Assembly: GCA_030549495.1 (NCBI GenBank)
Contig: JAUIRK010001056.1
Span: 372,001-436,000 of the forward strand
Length of the DNA: 64,000 nt
Direction of reading: 5' to 3'
DNA from: Nectonema munidae
Lineage: Eukaryota > Nematomorpha > Nectonematoida > Nectonematidae
Shown here piece by piece: positions 1-11,856 of the stretch; the stretch's first letter is position 1, and each line of letters opens with the position of its first letter. Made by a program: the position numbers and the translations under genes. The notes below the pieces were generated by a model. The model ran no database searches, was not told the origin of the DNA, and saw only the letters and a program-made list of their open reading frames with translations.

Positions 1-224
1 AAACGATTTTAGTAGTTAAGTAAAGAAAGTATTGATGAGACGTCATATGATCTCAATTCCTTTTTATTTTTCACGATTTTATCGAGAAGCAAAAATTTTT
101 AAACATAAAAATATATTGATAAAATATTCAAGTATGCAATAATTTTTGTATGATTTTTTGAAAAGATTAATAATAATCAATCATTGGTTGATATTTTTCA
201 TATCCTGTTTAGTGGGGAGGGGGA
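1..224. other. AT-rich intergenic DNA, nothing recognised
   Basis: No open frame of note, no repeat shared with the rest of the window and no RNA gene seen. Confidence 0.5.
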
Positions 225-470
225 AAGAGGTCAGTCGTCAAGACACTAATTGAACATGTACTAACTTTCTAATTTCTCTATGGTTTCTTCCAAATATTGC
301 TTTAACAATAACGTACTTTGGAAGGTTATTTCAGTCATTGATTGTTCTGTTTGAGAAAGAAGTTTTCTTGACACTGTTTTTGTAAACTTTTTTGGTTAGT
401 TCTTGACCTTGAAAATGGTGATAACAAACTTTTGCGTAATCCCATATTTTAAAACTCCTTGACTTCTTTA
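225..470 (-). mobile_element. 5'-truncated LINE fragment (ORF2 C-terminus), decayed
   Basis: Read on the minus strand, one frame gives FSNRTIND, a TGA where a Trp is expected, then NNLPKYVIVKAIF. This is the conserved C-terminal signature of CR1/Jockey-like LINE ORF2 proteins (FSxRxVNDWNxLPxxVV). The same signature appears in the better preserved copies near 12.2, 30.4 and 33.9 kb, but this copy is too diverged to be the same subfamily. No 3' tail or target duplication was identified. The call rests on a short motif, so the limits are approximate. Confidence 0.5.
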
Positions 471-1289
471 TTTAGCCAACTTTATGTATCAAATGTCATG
501 TGTTGATGCATTTCATTTGAAAGTTAAAACAAATTGAAACTCATCTTTTTTTTAGGAAAATGCAAAATTTTTGAAATTATAGATAGAAGCAAAATTGCAA
601 AGCAAAAAATAGGACTAATCATTCCTATTTTTCTCAGTCTCAATATTTGAACTTTCAATTAAAATAACTTATTATCTAACTTCTAACTAATTAGATTAAT
701 TAACACAATCATGTCGTAAAAATTTTAATTTCAAAAAATTTTAATACTCTTTGTTCTGAGCAATAAGTCAATTTTCTATAGTTTTAACTTTACCTTCTTT
801 TTCAATCCGCTTTTCCAGCTGTGCTAATATTTAATAAAATTATATTTTAAAATATTTTATGTTATCACATTTATCAAATATTTCATATGGAACAAGTAAA
901 GAAAATCCCTCTTATTTTAAGATAGAAGAATCATCTTTACTTGGCGTACTACAGAGGGATCCTCTTTACTCGGAGTATTTAGTATTATTTTTTGAAGTTA
1001 ATAACTTTTAATTTTGTCTATGCATAATAAATTAAAATTTTTAAATCACAATAGCAAAAATAAATCAGTTTTAATGCAAATATATTTTAAAATTATTCTT
1101 GACGTATTATTTTTACTTGGTGCACTTTAAGGGGGATAATCTATACTCTGTTAATTTTCCAATGGATTGCTTTTCCTGGTAAAGCTTCAGTGGGATTGGC
1201 CTTTACTTGAAAAAATTGCGCATAAAGTTAATTAAAATCTAAATAGCTTGTTTTTCATAAGCGAAGAAATGATAAAAATAGGCTTCACA
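471..1289. other. AT-rich intergenic DNA upstream of the bHLH gene
   Basis: Mostly A/T-rich single-copy-looking sequence. It has short similar phrases around 900-970 and 1100-1210 (cctctttact, tttacttgg) that may be a faint local duplication. No gene or mobile element recognised. Confidence 0.4.
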
Positions 1290-1744
1290 GTGATGTCATA
1301 TCCTATCACCATGCTAGTAGTGAGGGAGACTCTTTGTTGTCGCATTTTTCTTTCTTGCAGTCCTGTAGTGTAATGGTGATAGCCAGAAAGGTAAACAAGA
1401 AGTTTCAGAAGTCATGCTTTCTCCCTCATAATCTAGTGTGTGTGGCTGTGCTTGTGTGTGTGTGTGTGTGTGTGTATGTGTTGCTTAGCATGACAAGTGA
1501 GAGAATTAAGACGTGTAGAAAATCATTTTTACTGGTTGCTCTACAAGACTGAGCATATGATTGACAGCTACCTTCACTTATCTCTTACTCTACTTTGGCA
1601 TAGGATATGAGATTAATCAATCATAATATTTAAAGCAGTACCTGCCTCAACTAACTACTATAGCTCTGATTCACTACTAAGATACTCGTCATTATGGTGA
1701 GCAATAGATAAGGTCTCTCTTCATAAAATTGCCACGCTTCTAAA
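1290..1744 (+). promoter_or_regulatory. Candidate proximal promoter and 5' UTR of the achaete-scute gene
   Basis: This stretch is less AT-biased and more complex than its surroundings and runs straight into the start codon at 1745. It contains a TATA-like atatttaaa at 1626-1634, which would place transcription start near 1655-1665 and give a 5' UTR of about 80-90 bases. Two E-boxes lie upstream (CAAGTG at 1494-1499, CATATG at 1554-1559). E-boxes bind bHLH dimers, and auto- or cross-regulation is known for achaete-scute genes. A GT microsatellite lies inside. The promoter role is inference from position and motifs. Confidence 0.4.
1453..1475. repeat. (GT)n microsatellite
   Basis: About eleven uninterrupted GT units, continuing into an imperfect GTATGTG end. 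It lies about 270 bp upstream of the achaete-scute start codon. Confidence 0.9.
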
Positions 1745-2518
1745 ATGATGCCAAATCCTTCAAAGGTTTTCCCACACTTCGACGATACTTATAATTGTAG
1801 TAGCCCAAATTGGCAGGCAACTCCACACAACTCCAAACAAATTTCACCTTCTCTAGGATCAGCATTTTGTCTAACTTCTCCGTCGATTCAAAACTTCAAC
1901 GCGTATCCATCATTCCAGCACGAAGATGAAGATCTTGAAAGCTTACAGACGCATGCATGGAATTCATGCAAACGCAGCCACTCTGAAAGCTCTGTCGACA
2001 TCCAAGAATCGAACAAGAAGCAAAGTACTTATAGTTTCTTCGATTTCTCCTCCCAATCCAAAAAGTTGATCTCTGTCAAGCGAAATGAAAGGGAGCGTAA
2101 TCGGGTGAAGCTGATAAACCAGGGCTTCACTCTTCTGCGTGAGCACGTTCCCGTCTGCAGGAAGCACAAGAAGACTTCCAAAGTGGACACGCTGAAAGCT
2201 GCAGTCGACTACATCGAGCAGCTTCAAAAAATTCTGCACTCTCAAGAGGGAAAGGAAGTTGGGCGAGTGAGTTTTGGAAAGAGTGGCAAGTTGCAGACGA
2301 CAGCTTTGACGCAGAGTGAAAGCATCGCCCTCAAAAACAACATCAACATCATCAACCAACTCAAGAATGGCAAGCGCAGAGAGGGGACCGGCGCCATAAC
2401 TTCCTTCACGCCCTCCTTCAGTCTGAACAGCAGTGCCAACAGCACGAACACCGCTAAAAACTCTTCTTCTTTCGACTTCGAGGACTCAAAGTTTGAAGAT
2501 ATGCTGAGTTTTTTTTAG
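1745..2518 (+). CDS. ASH: Achaete-scute homolog, class A bHLH transcription factor
   Basis: Encodes a 257-residue nuclear transcription factor of the achaete-scute family, which dimerises with Daughterless/E proteins on E-boxes and promotes neural precursor fate. The bHLH lies at about residues 111-164. The basic region RNERERNRVK (113-122) carries the NER.R.R DNA-contact pattern. Helix 1 starts LINQGFTLLREHVP, the loop is short (VCRKHKK), and helix 2 reads TSKVDTLKAAVDYIEQLQ. Loop length and the KxSKVxTL..AVxYIxxLQ text match vertebrate ASCL1 and fly AS-C proteins. The N-terminus (1-110) is Ser/Asn/Gln-rich with an acidic patch EDEDLE near 60-65. The C-terminus ends in an acidic-aromatic tail (DFEDSKFEDMLSFF), like the short conserved C-terminal motif of AS-C proteins. 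The frame is a single exon, as usual for the family. Two tandem ATGs open the frame and either could be used. It has no coding neighbour within 50 kb, consistent with a developmental gene in a regulatory desert. Which paralogue (proneural or asense-like) is not decided. Confidence 0.93.
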   Translation: MMPNPSKVFPHFDDTYNCSSPNWQATPHNSKQISPSLGSAFCLTSPSIQNFNAYPSFQHEDEDLESLQTHAWNSCKRSHSESSVDIQESNKKQSTYSFFDFSSQSKKLISVKRNERERNRVKLINQGFTLLREHVPVCRKHKKTSKVDTLKAAVDYIEQLQKILHSQEGKEVGRVSFGKSGKLQTTALTQSESIALKNNINIINQLKNGKRREGTGAITSFTPSFSLNSSANSTNTAKNSSSFDFEDSKFEDMLSFF

Positions 2519-2935
2519 GAGAAAAGAAACCACACTCGCAGTAAGCTTTTTTTTGTTTTTTATTTTTATTTTATTGTCAGTATTCAAAGGTGTATCTTGA
2601 AGTGGGGGATCAGGGGTAGTTATGGAGTATAACCAACGGTGCAGAAGCTCTCTAACTTAGAACAAGTTGTTGCAATTATTATTATTATTATGATGAAATT
2701 AATTATTGCTAAGTATTGGTTGTTTTAAATATTGCGCATAAATTATTTGAGAATTCATAACTTAATTTTAAATTTGCTGCTTTTTTGCCCGTATTTTATA
2801 CATTTTATCCATTAAAACAGGATTTTGGTTGTTTTTCATGAGTTTTTTACTTAGAAGTGTTTAATTAAGGTAAAATGTCCACTATGAACAAGATTTATTC
2901 ATTTATGTTTTCATAATATATACAATAAAATAAAT
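2519..2935 (+). other. 3' UTR of the achaete-scute gene with poly(A) signal
   Basis: AT-rich sequence after the TAG stop. A canonical AATAAA at 2924-2929, inside a string of overlapping AATAAA-like hexamers, is the first strong polyadenylation signal downstream and implies a 3' UTR of about 410-430 bases. A short ATT run lies at about 2677-2690. The end point is inferred. Confidence 0.5.
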
Positions 2936-3004
2936 AATTTTGTCATCCTAAATTTGCTTTGTTGATACCTCATCTTTGAAAGGCTAGCTACTTCATACGA
3001 AGGG

Positions 3005-3370
3005 GAAGGCGATAATATACTATTTTTACTGTCTTTTTGCAGCTCTATTTTGTCTTTTTGTAGCATTATTTTGTCTTTTTGCAATTGTATATGAATTCGA
3101 ATTTTGGATTTTGTGTTTATCTTGTTTCGACATGTGTCATTTTTATTTAAACTTTTTTTTGATATTTTAATATTATTTTTAGATTATATTTTCTAAATTA
3201 TTCACAAAGGATAAGCAATTGAGTTTTTATAAATTTTTATTATTTCATTATTTATTTATAGTTTATTAAATTTTTTTAATTACAAACAATATAAGCACGA
3301 CAAAATCAAAAATTCTAATTCAAATCGAATTGCAAAAAGACAAAAAAAACTAAAAATGGTATAGACGCGA
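3005..3370. repeat. Imperfect inverted-repeat (foldback/MITE-like) element with a 21-bp minisatellite arm
   Basis: The left arm (about 3015-3120) and the reverse complement of the right arm (about 3295-3368) match over some 70-100 bases. Both contain tactgtctttttgcaattc-like text followed by a gaattcgaatttt-like stretch and a ttttgt segment. The left arm holds three tandem copies of a 21-bp unit, gtctttttgcaattctattt-like, while the right arm holds about one. The centre is AT-rich and non-coding. It resembles a non-autonomous foldback element. No target duplication was found. Confidence 0.5.
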
Positions 3371-3908
3371 AATTTTAAAAATTATTTAAAGAATGTAAGA
3401 AATTCTGACTATATGTATTCATACCTCATTCTACCTTTAATTTGATGGTAACCTGTGATCAAGCAAATTTACAGGATGGCCAAATTTAAGAACCCCTCTC
3501 TTAGAACTGTTCGATGGTATGACATCGAAGGAAAGAATAATCTTGTATATAATTAGCGAGATGATACTAACTGGGATCGAACGCAGAACTCAACTCTCAT
3601 GTACATCTAGTAAATCTATTGGAAAAGGAGAGATTTTTCTGGTTTTATTATAAACTTATATATATATCCGAATATTTTTTAAACTTTGAAAAAAAAATTC
3701 AAAAAAGAAGATGAAATTTTTTGCGTCATATTTTGCTATCCTTTTTTATAGACGGAAAAAAAATTAGATTTACAATTAGAAAATCGTTTGAACAACTCTA
3801 CTACGAGTCGGTTCGTCAAACTCTGAACACTGAGGGAACCGTTAATTCGAGGGAGTGGGCTTGGTTGATAGAAAATGTATACGTTTTTATATCTCAAAGG
3901 AGATAATA
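3371..3908. other. Intergenic DNA with one possible decayed tRNA-like/SINE B box
   Basis: On the minus strand around 3560-3615 there is gttcgatccc, a good Pol III B-box, within text resembling a decayed tRNA-derived SINE. The rest is AT-rich with no support for a gene. Confidence 0.3.
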
Positions 3909-4235
3909 TGTGCATGGGTGCAAAGCAAAATCTAGACCAATACCTTTATCGACAGACATGAGTGTGAATGGATCTTAACCGAAAGCTGGTACTACCAAAC
4001 TTACAAAGCGCCAAAAAACTTTAAAAAATGACGAACAAGGTCCGGTAACTGATTTGTTAAATTCAATAGAGTGTTATACAAGAGAAAATTACAAGATATT
4101 TAATAACCAAAATGTTATGAAAGAAGTCTACATTACGAATATATAGTATACTACACAAGTGTCCCCATACCCGAATCTGACAAACTAAAAAAACGTTAGT
4201 GAGATTTGAGTTTACTTTTCTCAGTAGCCGTAATG
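3909..4235 (+). repeat. Dispersed repeat, copy 1 (the other copy is near 45.1-45.8 kb, inverted)
   Basis: Collinear with the reverse complement of 45072-45751 over its whole length. Shared text includes gtgcatgggtgcaaagcaaa, agtgtgaatggatctta, acaaggtccggtaac and cagattcgg-type blocks. No open frame is conserved, so it looks like a non-coding, non-autonomous element of unknown class. This copy lacks the 350-bp insertion found in the second copy. Confidence 0.7.
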
Positions 4236-5730
4236 ATGAGTGAAGAAAATAGGATCCGGTTATGAAAAACAGTTCTTTATACACACGATGAATTGGAAAA
4301 CTTTCCTCTATGGGCCACATGTGGCGTGTCAACCTTTTTTAAGGCAATCACCGTTTTAAAATTTGAAAATTTTTATTTAAAAGTATTTTTCGTTAACTTC
4401 TCAAAACTTCTGCTCAGAAAGATGAGGATTTTTTCATATTTTAAACCGGCGTCATGTAATTTTTTCAAAATAGTTAAAATGGAGTAAAAAAATTAAGCAA
4501 AACAAGCACGGACAATAAAAAATTAAATACCACCTAAGCAGAATGAGGAATATTTATTTGCAATTTAAAATACGCTTTTAAAATTTTCATAGAGCCCTAA
4601 AGAGAAAAATTTCAAATAGAAAATAAGTAAAAGAGCGAAGTAAAAGCAATCGTTCGTTAATTGGAAATGGGATGCAATTAAACAAAATCTAATCGATAAT
4701 AATATTCACAATCAAGATAATTAAGAATGACTTTGCATCCAAACTTTTTATAATTGAACTTAGGGAATGGGTAGCTTCTTCCACTGGATATCCAAAGTTA
4801 TTCTGTAAAGCTTAAAACAAATTGTGAAAAATTAATAGTAATTCTCTTTGAAAAATCTTTCTTCCTAGTTAATCTATGTAGTATGCGATAATATTATAAA
4901 GGATTATTAGGGAATGAATGATATCTGCATCAGTCACCCTAAAAATAGAATTTAAAAGACTTTGCTTAATTTTTACTTCAAGGAACAAATTTTGGGAATG
5001 AATATCTGTCTATTTAAGTTGGTGGGTAAGTTCTTCGATCTTTTAGTTTTGATGAAAGGCCGCCAACCTTTGTATAAATGTTAAGCTCTAAGCTTCAAAT
5101 TTCATTGTTTGACAGAAGCGGGTCAAATGCCACCTTCTTAATGAAAACAATTTACTAAACTGTTTCATAGTTAAATAAACATTATAATGCTAAATATAGT
5201 TTGTTATAGATATTACCCCTAGTAAGATATAGAAAATGAGAAATGGCGATCTTTTCATGCCTCTTTTCTATACAAACATAGCAATTTGAAGTTGAGCTTT
5301 TGGAATACGAATTTATAGGAGTAAAGGAGATATCTTTCAGTTCATGGCATCCTGGATTTCTTCAACTCTTCAAATGGAACCGCAAAATATTTTTGTATGA
5401 ACTAATATCGAAATAGTGTGGATGAAAACTTTAATTCCTTTGTGTGCAAATATAGCATAAAAATCGTTGATAAATTCACTTGGTCTGATTTAATAACACA
5501 TTCACATTTGTTGAAAAGGCAAAATATTTCATAATTAGAAAGATTGCCTTCAGTTTGTGTATATATAAAATGGTAGGAACATTTTATATGTAAATCACGG
5601 TGAGGTTCTGTCTTTTCTAAAATAGAAAAACTTAGAATTCTCACTTTCACTGAGTAATCCTTCCTCAATGTGCGATATTTTGCAAGAAATTATACAAATA
5701 GGATATAAGTTACAAATAGGGTATAAGTAT
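4236..5730. other. AT-rich intergenic DNA, nothing recognised
   Basis: Only short open frames without coding character. No repeat shared with the rest of the window was noticed. Confidence 0.5.
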
Positions 5731-5880
5731 AGGGGGTGTGAGTTAGGTTGGTTAGGTACGGGTTTCGATAACTAAAGGTCTTGGGTTCGATCCCGCATCA
5801 AGCCTACTTTCTCATAGTTCGATACAAGCGGCGCAATTGTGCCTTCTCGATGAAAACACGCCACGGTACCTTTAGCTTTA
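5731..5880 (+). mobile_element. tRNA-derived SINE, copy 1
   Basis: About 150 bp. The 5' part starts gggggtgtgagttaggttgg, which serves as a degenerate Pol III A box. A perfect B box, ggttcgatccc, follows at 5784-5794. After it comes a family-specific body with gatacaagcggcgcaattg and cgatgaaaacacgcc, and the 3' end is a short ctttagcttta tail. Seven copies with this order occur in the window on both strands, and the 3' ends are tandem CTTTAC units. SINEs of this type are transcribed by RNA polymerase III and mobilised by a partner LINE. Confidence 0.8.
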
Positions 5881-8800
5881 TCGTAACCAAATAAAACATC
5901 TCATTTTTCGAAATATACACCGATCTAATTTATTATCTGAGTAAGCGCTGTTACACCCTAAAAATTCAAAGAACACTCTAAAAGGGCCGAAAACGCAATA
6001 ATACCGGTATATATCACACACCCGAAAACCATATTAGTAAAATGTACTTTCTATCTTGTATACAAAAATTCAAAATTAGATAACAAATTCGTGATTTTTA
6101 CTAATTATGGCTAATTACAATTTCTACTAATTTTTTTTTGGTTTACAAGTCAGTAAATGCAAAATTTCTAATTCAAATTAGTGTGCGTTTAACATTTAAA
6201 TTATTTTCTTATTTTTCAAATATTTATCCTTCTTTTTAATAAATACTAGAACAACTAAGATGTTAAAAAAATTTAATATTGATTTTGAGAATGCCTAGAA
6301 AATAGGACATTTTAAAAATCTATAAGGAAAATGGAAATCATCCCTTAAAATATATTAGAGAAATGAGGAGCACACCATAACACATATGTTTGCCAGTACT
6401 TTACTTTTAAGGAGATAAAGTTTGGAAAATATCATTACATTATTTAGTGTATGGGATATTTGGATTGCATTTCAAATTTGAGGCATGGATTTGGGATTGA
6501 ACTAAAGATCCCTTCTCTCACTTATCAACGCCTCTACAATACATTTTATCCTTTCTTCACGAAGTGCATGCCCAAATCTTTTCATAGTATAAAAAGTGAC
6601 ATACTTTTATAGGAATAAAAATTATTTGTAAAAATTTATAATTTAAATTTGAATGAAGGAGAAAACAGATGAAATAAATTGCATAATTTCCTTCAAATCA
6701 TGCTCTCCAACTTTTGCAAAATTTTACTTTCCAATTTATTTGATAGCCATTTTTAAATTTTAGGTCTCCATCCACCAATTTCCGTCTTCAGGCCGATAAA
6801 TCTTGGTCTCCAAGCTTTGGTATCTCCTCAAAGCCAATTATACACATTTAACAACGTCATGAAAGTGAAAATTTTCATTCCCTTTCCTCCACTCAAGTGC
6901 TCTAAAGATTTTTCAAGGATCGGATGCCTGAAGAATCCATTTCTACAGAGAAGAGGAAATTTTTTTGGCGCATTCTCAAATCTAACATTTGCTGTGATTC
7001 ACTGAAAAGAGAAAGAGCATTTATATTCGCGTTTGATTTGCAAACTATTTATAAAAAAGCATTTTAAATTTGTTATCTCCAAAATTTCGATATATTTCTA
7101 TATTACTGAGTTATATTTTCAATAAAATTTGTTAAATCTTCAACCATTCTTCGAAGCCAAAGCTCAAATCTTTTTTATATTCTTGCTTACCAGATGTAAG
7201 ATATAGTAAATAAGTTGGACATAATTATGCAAATAATAAATATACTTTAATATAATAATAAATTGAGTCCCATTTATGAAAATAGAAAGAAAAACAAAAG
7301 TCCTTTGAAACTTTTTAATCGAATCCATTTTGACAACTCCCTATAAAGAACGTATTTCTTCAGTTTTTTTCTTTCTTCTTTCCATTTCTTTTCCCACCTT
7401 ATTTGAAAAAAAGAAACAAGGCCATTATTATATTGGAAAAATGAAAAATTTGAAACTTTTTCTTGGAAAGCTTCAACTTTTAATTCCAAACGATATAAAA
7501 CTTTTTAAATAATTTGTCTTGTGACATTAACTTAGCATCAAACAAACTTCGAAGATGGATAGCGATTTTCTCCATTTTTGTAAGTCTTGTTATTCAGAAA
7601 TTTATTATCTGACCTTAATAAAAGTGAAAGGTTTGAGATTCTTGTTCTTTCAATTAATGTCTTATTAGTTTCGCTTTTCCTTTAGAACAATTCAAAATGG
7701 CAGAAATTTTTAATTTGGCCGTTTTCTATAATTTGCTTGAAAAATTTTTGTGTAAAATTATCTAAAATATTAAAACTATATGCATGTTCTTTCTATGATT
7801 AAAAGTAAATTAAAATGAGAAAGCTGTAATTGGAAAATATCTGCCTATTTTTGAAGTTTATCAAAAAATTATTTCCTTCGTTTGCATTCAAACATAAAAA
7901 AAGGTTTTTTCTTCTTAACAAGGACGTACATTAAAATGAGAGTTTTTATGAAAGGCAGTGTCATTTTTCTCTGATTTATACCATTTTCAAATTAGATAAA
8001 AATCTGGTGCTGAAGGTGGCCCATTAAATTAGTGATAAAATAAAGAGGTGCACACTAAAATAAATAATTTATTGAGCACAAATTAAAAAAAAGTAAATTT
8101 TCGCCGACAGTCGGCTTTTTCAAACATATGCGGGAGAAAACGATGTAGGTTGAGGCAAAGAGTCCCTAATTAGTATTTTCATATGTTTATTTCTTTTTCT
8201 TTCGTCACTTTTGTGGCACTGACATTACACTTCCAATTGGATGAAATTTTCTTATATATTTTTATTTCTATTCTTGTTCAGTGAGCTCAATTTGGGCAAT
8301 GTTACTTTAAGCAAATGGTTAATATACTCATTTTGCAATGGATATTAGCTTGGCTGAGGTATACGTTTCAGTTCTCATGGACGCTAATTTCAGGGAAGAT
8401 TCATTTTGTCCAAAGCATACACTATCTTACATTTGGTAAAGATATTTTTCCACATATATAAACATTGTGCATACTTTCATAAAAGGAAAGTATAGTTACT
8501 TTGTAATAAAATATTTGCAGCTGTCGAGTTTAAAACAAAATAGAGGAACTCAAATAAGGAAAGAAGATCATCACTTTTGATATTGCTAAAAAACACATTG
8601 AATACATTTTCTGAATTGATTGCTTCTATACCTATATCCTATTCTACATTTCCTAGTTTCGAGTTTTGCCATTCATCATCTCAATGGGTACAAAATCTCC
8701 TTGACATATCTGCTTCAACGTTTTCCAAATGATGAACAGAAAACTCCCTTACCTTGCTTAAATATTCGTTCTACAATGCTCCTTTAAAATCCATTTGCGC

Positions 8801-9953
8801 TTTGCTCATCTTACAAATAAATCTCTTCTTTCTCAACTTAAATAGCAATCTGATAAACTTTTAATTGCTAATTTTCATATAATCATATAATGAATCGATC
8901 CTCTATTCTCCAGAATCTAGATAATAATTTCTTTATAATATCAAATCAGGAATCTATTAAGTGTCATGCAGTGAATAAACAGAAAGAGACAAATAAAAGG
9001 GGAAACCAGCTAAAACCCACAGAGATTGCATACAATTTGAGAAAGCTTACAAAAAAGAAACTTTTTTAAAGAACATTTTTTTCAAAGAATTGTGAATGAT
9101 TGTCTTGGAAGTCGGAAATATGAATTCAATTTTATTAATTTAAGTATGCCATAAAATATTACATATTATCCATGAGAATACTCCAAGAAATTGGGTAATT
9201 TTGCTTAATAAATTAAATCACGTTCAAAATCAACGAAATAAAGTCCCAAAGCTAAATCAATTTTCATTATATTTTTGATTAGTTCACATTGGGTCGGAAC
9301 AATCATAGGACAAATATCTTATTGCGAGTCAATTTTATTTTTGAGTGGGGTGTGAGTAAGCTTCCACAAAAGCTTGACTTCGATACCACAATCAAGGATT
9401 TTGCGACACAAGCAATGCATATTCGCCTTGAAAAGAGGGCATGGAGCTTTTATACGTTTACCTCTTTAAAAAACGTAAAACTTAGTTTATTTTTAACCTC
9501 TATAACGGAAAGATTTTGCTGGTGAAAAGCGAAAATGAAGTTCCATCGAGAAAGTAAACGTTAAATTTTTTGACAGCCATGATATCGCCCTTAAGTCCAA
9601 TTAGGCCATGCTTATACCTTTTGCGCCCCTATTACTATTTGAAATAGTGACAAATTAAGTGCGCATATTCAGAGTTGGTATGGAGGAGAGCTTTATACCG
9701 GGTATATACAGCCTAACACTTTATAGGGATAGATACATACTCCACAACTTTGAATGATGGATGTAGAATAGGAGTTAGTTGATTCTTCTTTCACTTTGTT
9801 GTGAAAATATATGTAGATATGTGGGTGTATAAGTAGTATGTATGTATACATTGTGCATCTTGAATTCGATCATTTCTCTCTACGCGGAAAGTGAGATAGC
9901 TTGAAGGCAAATATACCTCTTGAATACAAAGTAGGTGAATATATATATACATA
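5881..9953. other. AT-rich intergenic DNA
   Basis: No gene supported. At 6480-6545 the minus strand has a gttcaatccc B-box-like site that may be an old SINE. 7080-9250 is plain AT-rich sequence. The open frames at 7274-7512 and 9289-9525 are short, and their amino-acid composition reflects base composition only. Confidence 0.45.
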
Positions 9954-10084
9954 CAGGAAAATGTTTTGCTCTCCTAAATCGAAATTCCTTACCAAATTTA
10001 GTCCATTCCTTTGTGTGAATGAAGATTTCAAGCAGGCATTCAGAGATGAATACAGCAGAGCATTTTGTTCTCCCATCAACTCCT
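9954..10084. repeat. 131-bp repeated unit, copy 1
   Basis: Matches 19329-19459 over exactly 131 bp with no gaps and about three substitutions that I can count. The flanks are unrelated beyond caggaaaatg on the left and catcaactcct on the right. The two ends of the unit carry similar direct repeats (ttttgctctcc / ttttgttctcc). The minus strand is open across the unit and reads GEQNALLYSSLNACLKSS and onward. Class unknown: it could be a captured exon, a mobile fragment or a single satellite monomer. Confidence 0.8.
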
Positions 10085-10868
10085 CCAATTTGACGTATTC
10101 CTCACTGAATAAAGGGTAAATAATTTGCTTCAAAAGACTTCACTGCATGAATGTGCTTATACGAAGAGAACCATTAGGGAACTAATTCATGCACAATTAG
10201 GTGTGCACCAAATCAGAACCAACTTTGGAGTTATTGCCACGGTTTCCGCTAAGCGCATTCATTGGTCCAACTGCGAAAAACCTTTCTTTGGATAAGGTCT
10301 ATCGCATCAAAATACTGAGTTTAAAGCCATTGCTGAATTTTTAGAGTCCTAAGTATTTTTAGATGACGTTAACATGTAATTCTATTTTCATTCAAGCGGC
10401 ATATAAAGAGCACCCAGTTTGGCATACTAGATATCTAACACATGGGTTTAAGAAATTTTTACTGGTAGTGAAATTGAAATGCGAACTTTTAGCATAATAA
10501 ATGCTTAAAAAATTAAAATCAGTCAAAACCTATTCCGAAGTATTTTGTAAATTCTTTCGAGCTTTGGAGTCGATTAAAACTTTCCAAGATTAAAAAATGT
10601 GCATATAAAATAATTAGTTGGTTTTATAATTGGTGAATATTCAAAATTTAAAATTTTTTAATTTATAGTAAAAAATAAAACACTTTTTTAATGTAAAAAG
10701 AACAAAGAAAGTATGATAACATGATTATTAAAAAATAAAGGAATATGAATGAAAAGAATATTTAATCCTAATTTAAAAGTTTTTTTAAAAACCCTTTTAA
10801 AGGTGAATAAATCACCCCTCCTCCCTCCCCTGCCCCCTCTTCCTAAGTTTTCTTATAACTTATATTAT
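10085..10868. other. AT-rich intergenic DNA
   Basis: No gene or known repeat recognised. The 10200-10330 part is slightly richer in GC. Confidence 0.45.
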
Positions 10869-11020
10869 GGGTGGCATGAGAGGTTGGTTGAGATGGTAGA
10901 CTCAGCACGGATGCCTCTGGGTTCGATTCCTCATCGATATCAATTTGTTCATAGTTTGACATAAGCGGTACATCAGTGCCTTGTCAATGAAAACACACCC
11001 ACGTTACCTTTACCTTTATA
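10869..11020 (+). mobile_element. tRNA-derived SINE, copy 2
   Basis: Same layout as the copy at 5.7 kb: a gggtggcatgagaggttgg start, a B box gggttcgattcc, the body text gacataagcggtac and caatgaaaacacaccc, and a tail of two CTTTAC units (ttacctttacctttata). It has the clearest 3' tandem tail of the plus-strand copies. Confidence 0.8.
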
Positions 11021-11856
11021 ATGATTGTGCACATAAGTAAGTTTTTAAAGGCGAGAATGTATAGAGCAAAGTAGGAATCATTTAGTTATTCTTTCAAGTT
11101 TTCCATATATTGATTTTATTGTAAACTCAATACAACCTATTCATGAAGAAAAAGAAGAACTTTATTTATGCAAATATATATATAGAATATTATACGGCAA
11201 ACATATAATTTTACAAAATCGTTTCATATATCTTGAATTAAGTTGGTTAGATTCCAAAGGTTTGTGAAAAGCGCTATATGAGTATCTAACTAAAAACCGA
11301 AAAAAGATCATGACATTTGAACTATTAAAATAATTTCTAATTTTTACCAAAATAAGTTCAATTTTGTGTTAAAACATTTAAAAAAGAATCAAAGTTTTAA
11401 GTCTAAGAATTTAATTTTTGAAATATTAATAATATAATTTGTAAAAAGAGATTTTTTTATGTTCTATTTTTTCATCATCTTGAGATTTGATCGTATAAAA
11501 AAAACAATTATTATTCCACACTTTTTAAGGCATTATAAAAAAATATTTTTGACTTTATTAACATATGAAAAGCCAAGAAGAAGGAATCAAATTTAAAATT
11601 TAGTTGTGGTAGGAATTTATTGACTTTTCTTGGCTTTCTGCTCATACATTTTGTAGCATATTTTTTGCAATTATAATTATTTAAGATATATTTTATGAAT
11701 TTATTTGAGCTCTTTTTGTAACAGTGTATCCTATGGAAATATAAAAGTGCATTTTATTTGCTTTTTGAGTTTTTTTAAAAGTAATTAAGATTTCAGCACT
11801 CCCTCCCTATTTATACCAATATATATACAAATATTAATCTTATTTAAAAAAAAAAA
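11021..11856. other. AT-rich intergenic DNA with a GAA-rich tract
   Basis: At 11145-11175 a short gaa-rich run is followed by ctttattt. This repeats in miniature the right border of the giant GAA array (gaagaactttatt). On the minus strand it reads aataaagttcttc, a typical LINE 3' end. No other feature recognised. Confidence 0.4.

Noticed and set aside
1964-2451. Minus-strand open frames of 69-131 codons under the bHLH gene
   Set aside because: They are antisense shadows of a real, conserved coding sequence.
5784-5794. tRNA gene at the ggttcgatccc sites
   Set aside because: No acceptor stem or anticodon arm folds around them. They recur in a SINE with a fixed non-tRNA body and tandem tail.
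9870-10133. Minus-strand open frame GEQNALLYSSLNACLKSS at 9.9 and 19.3 kb as a conserved small gene
   Set aside because: Both instances lie wholly in the duplicated 131-bp unit and differ at every flanking position. With about 98% DNA identity, the frame being open in both is not evidence of selection.
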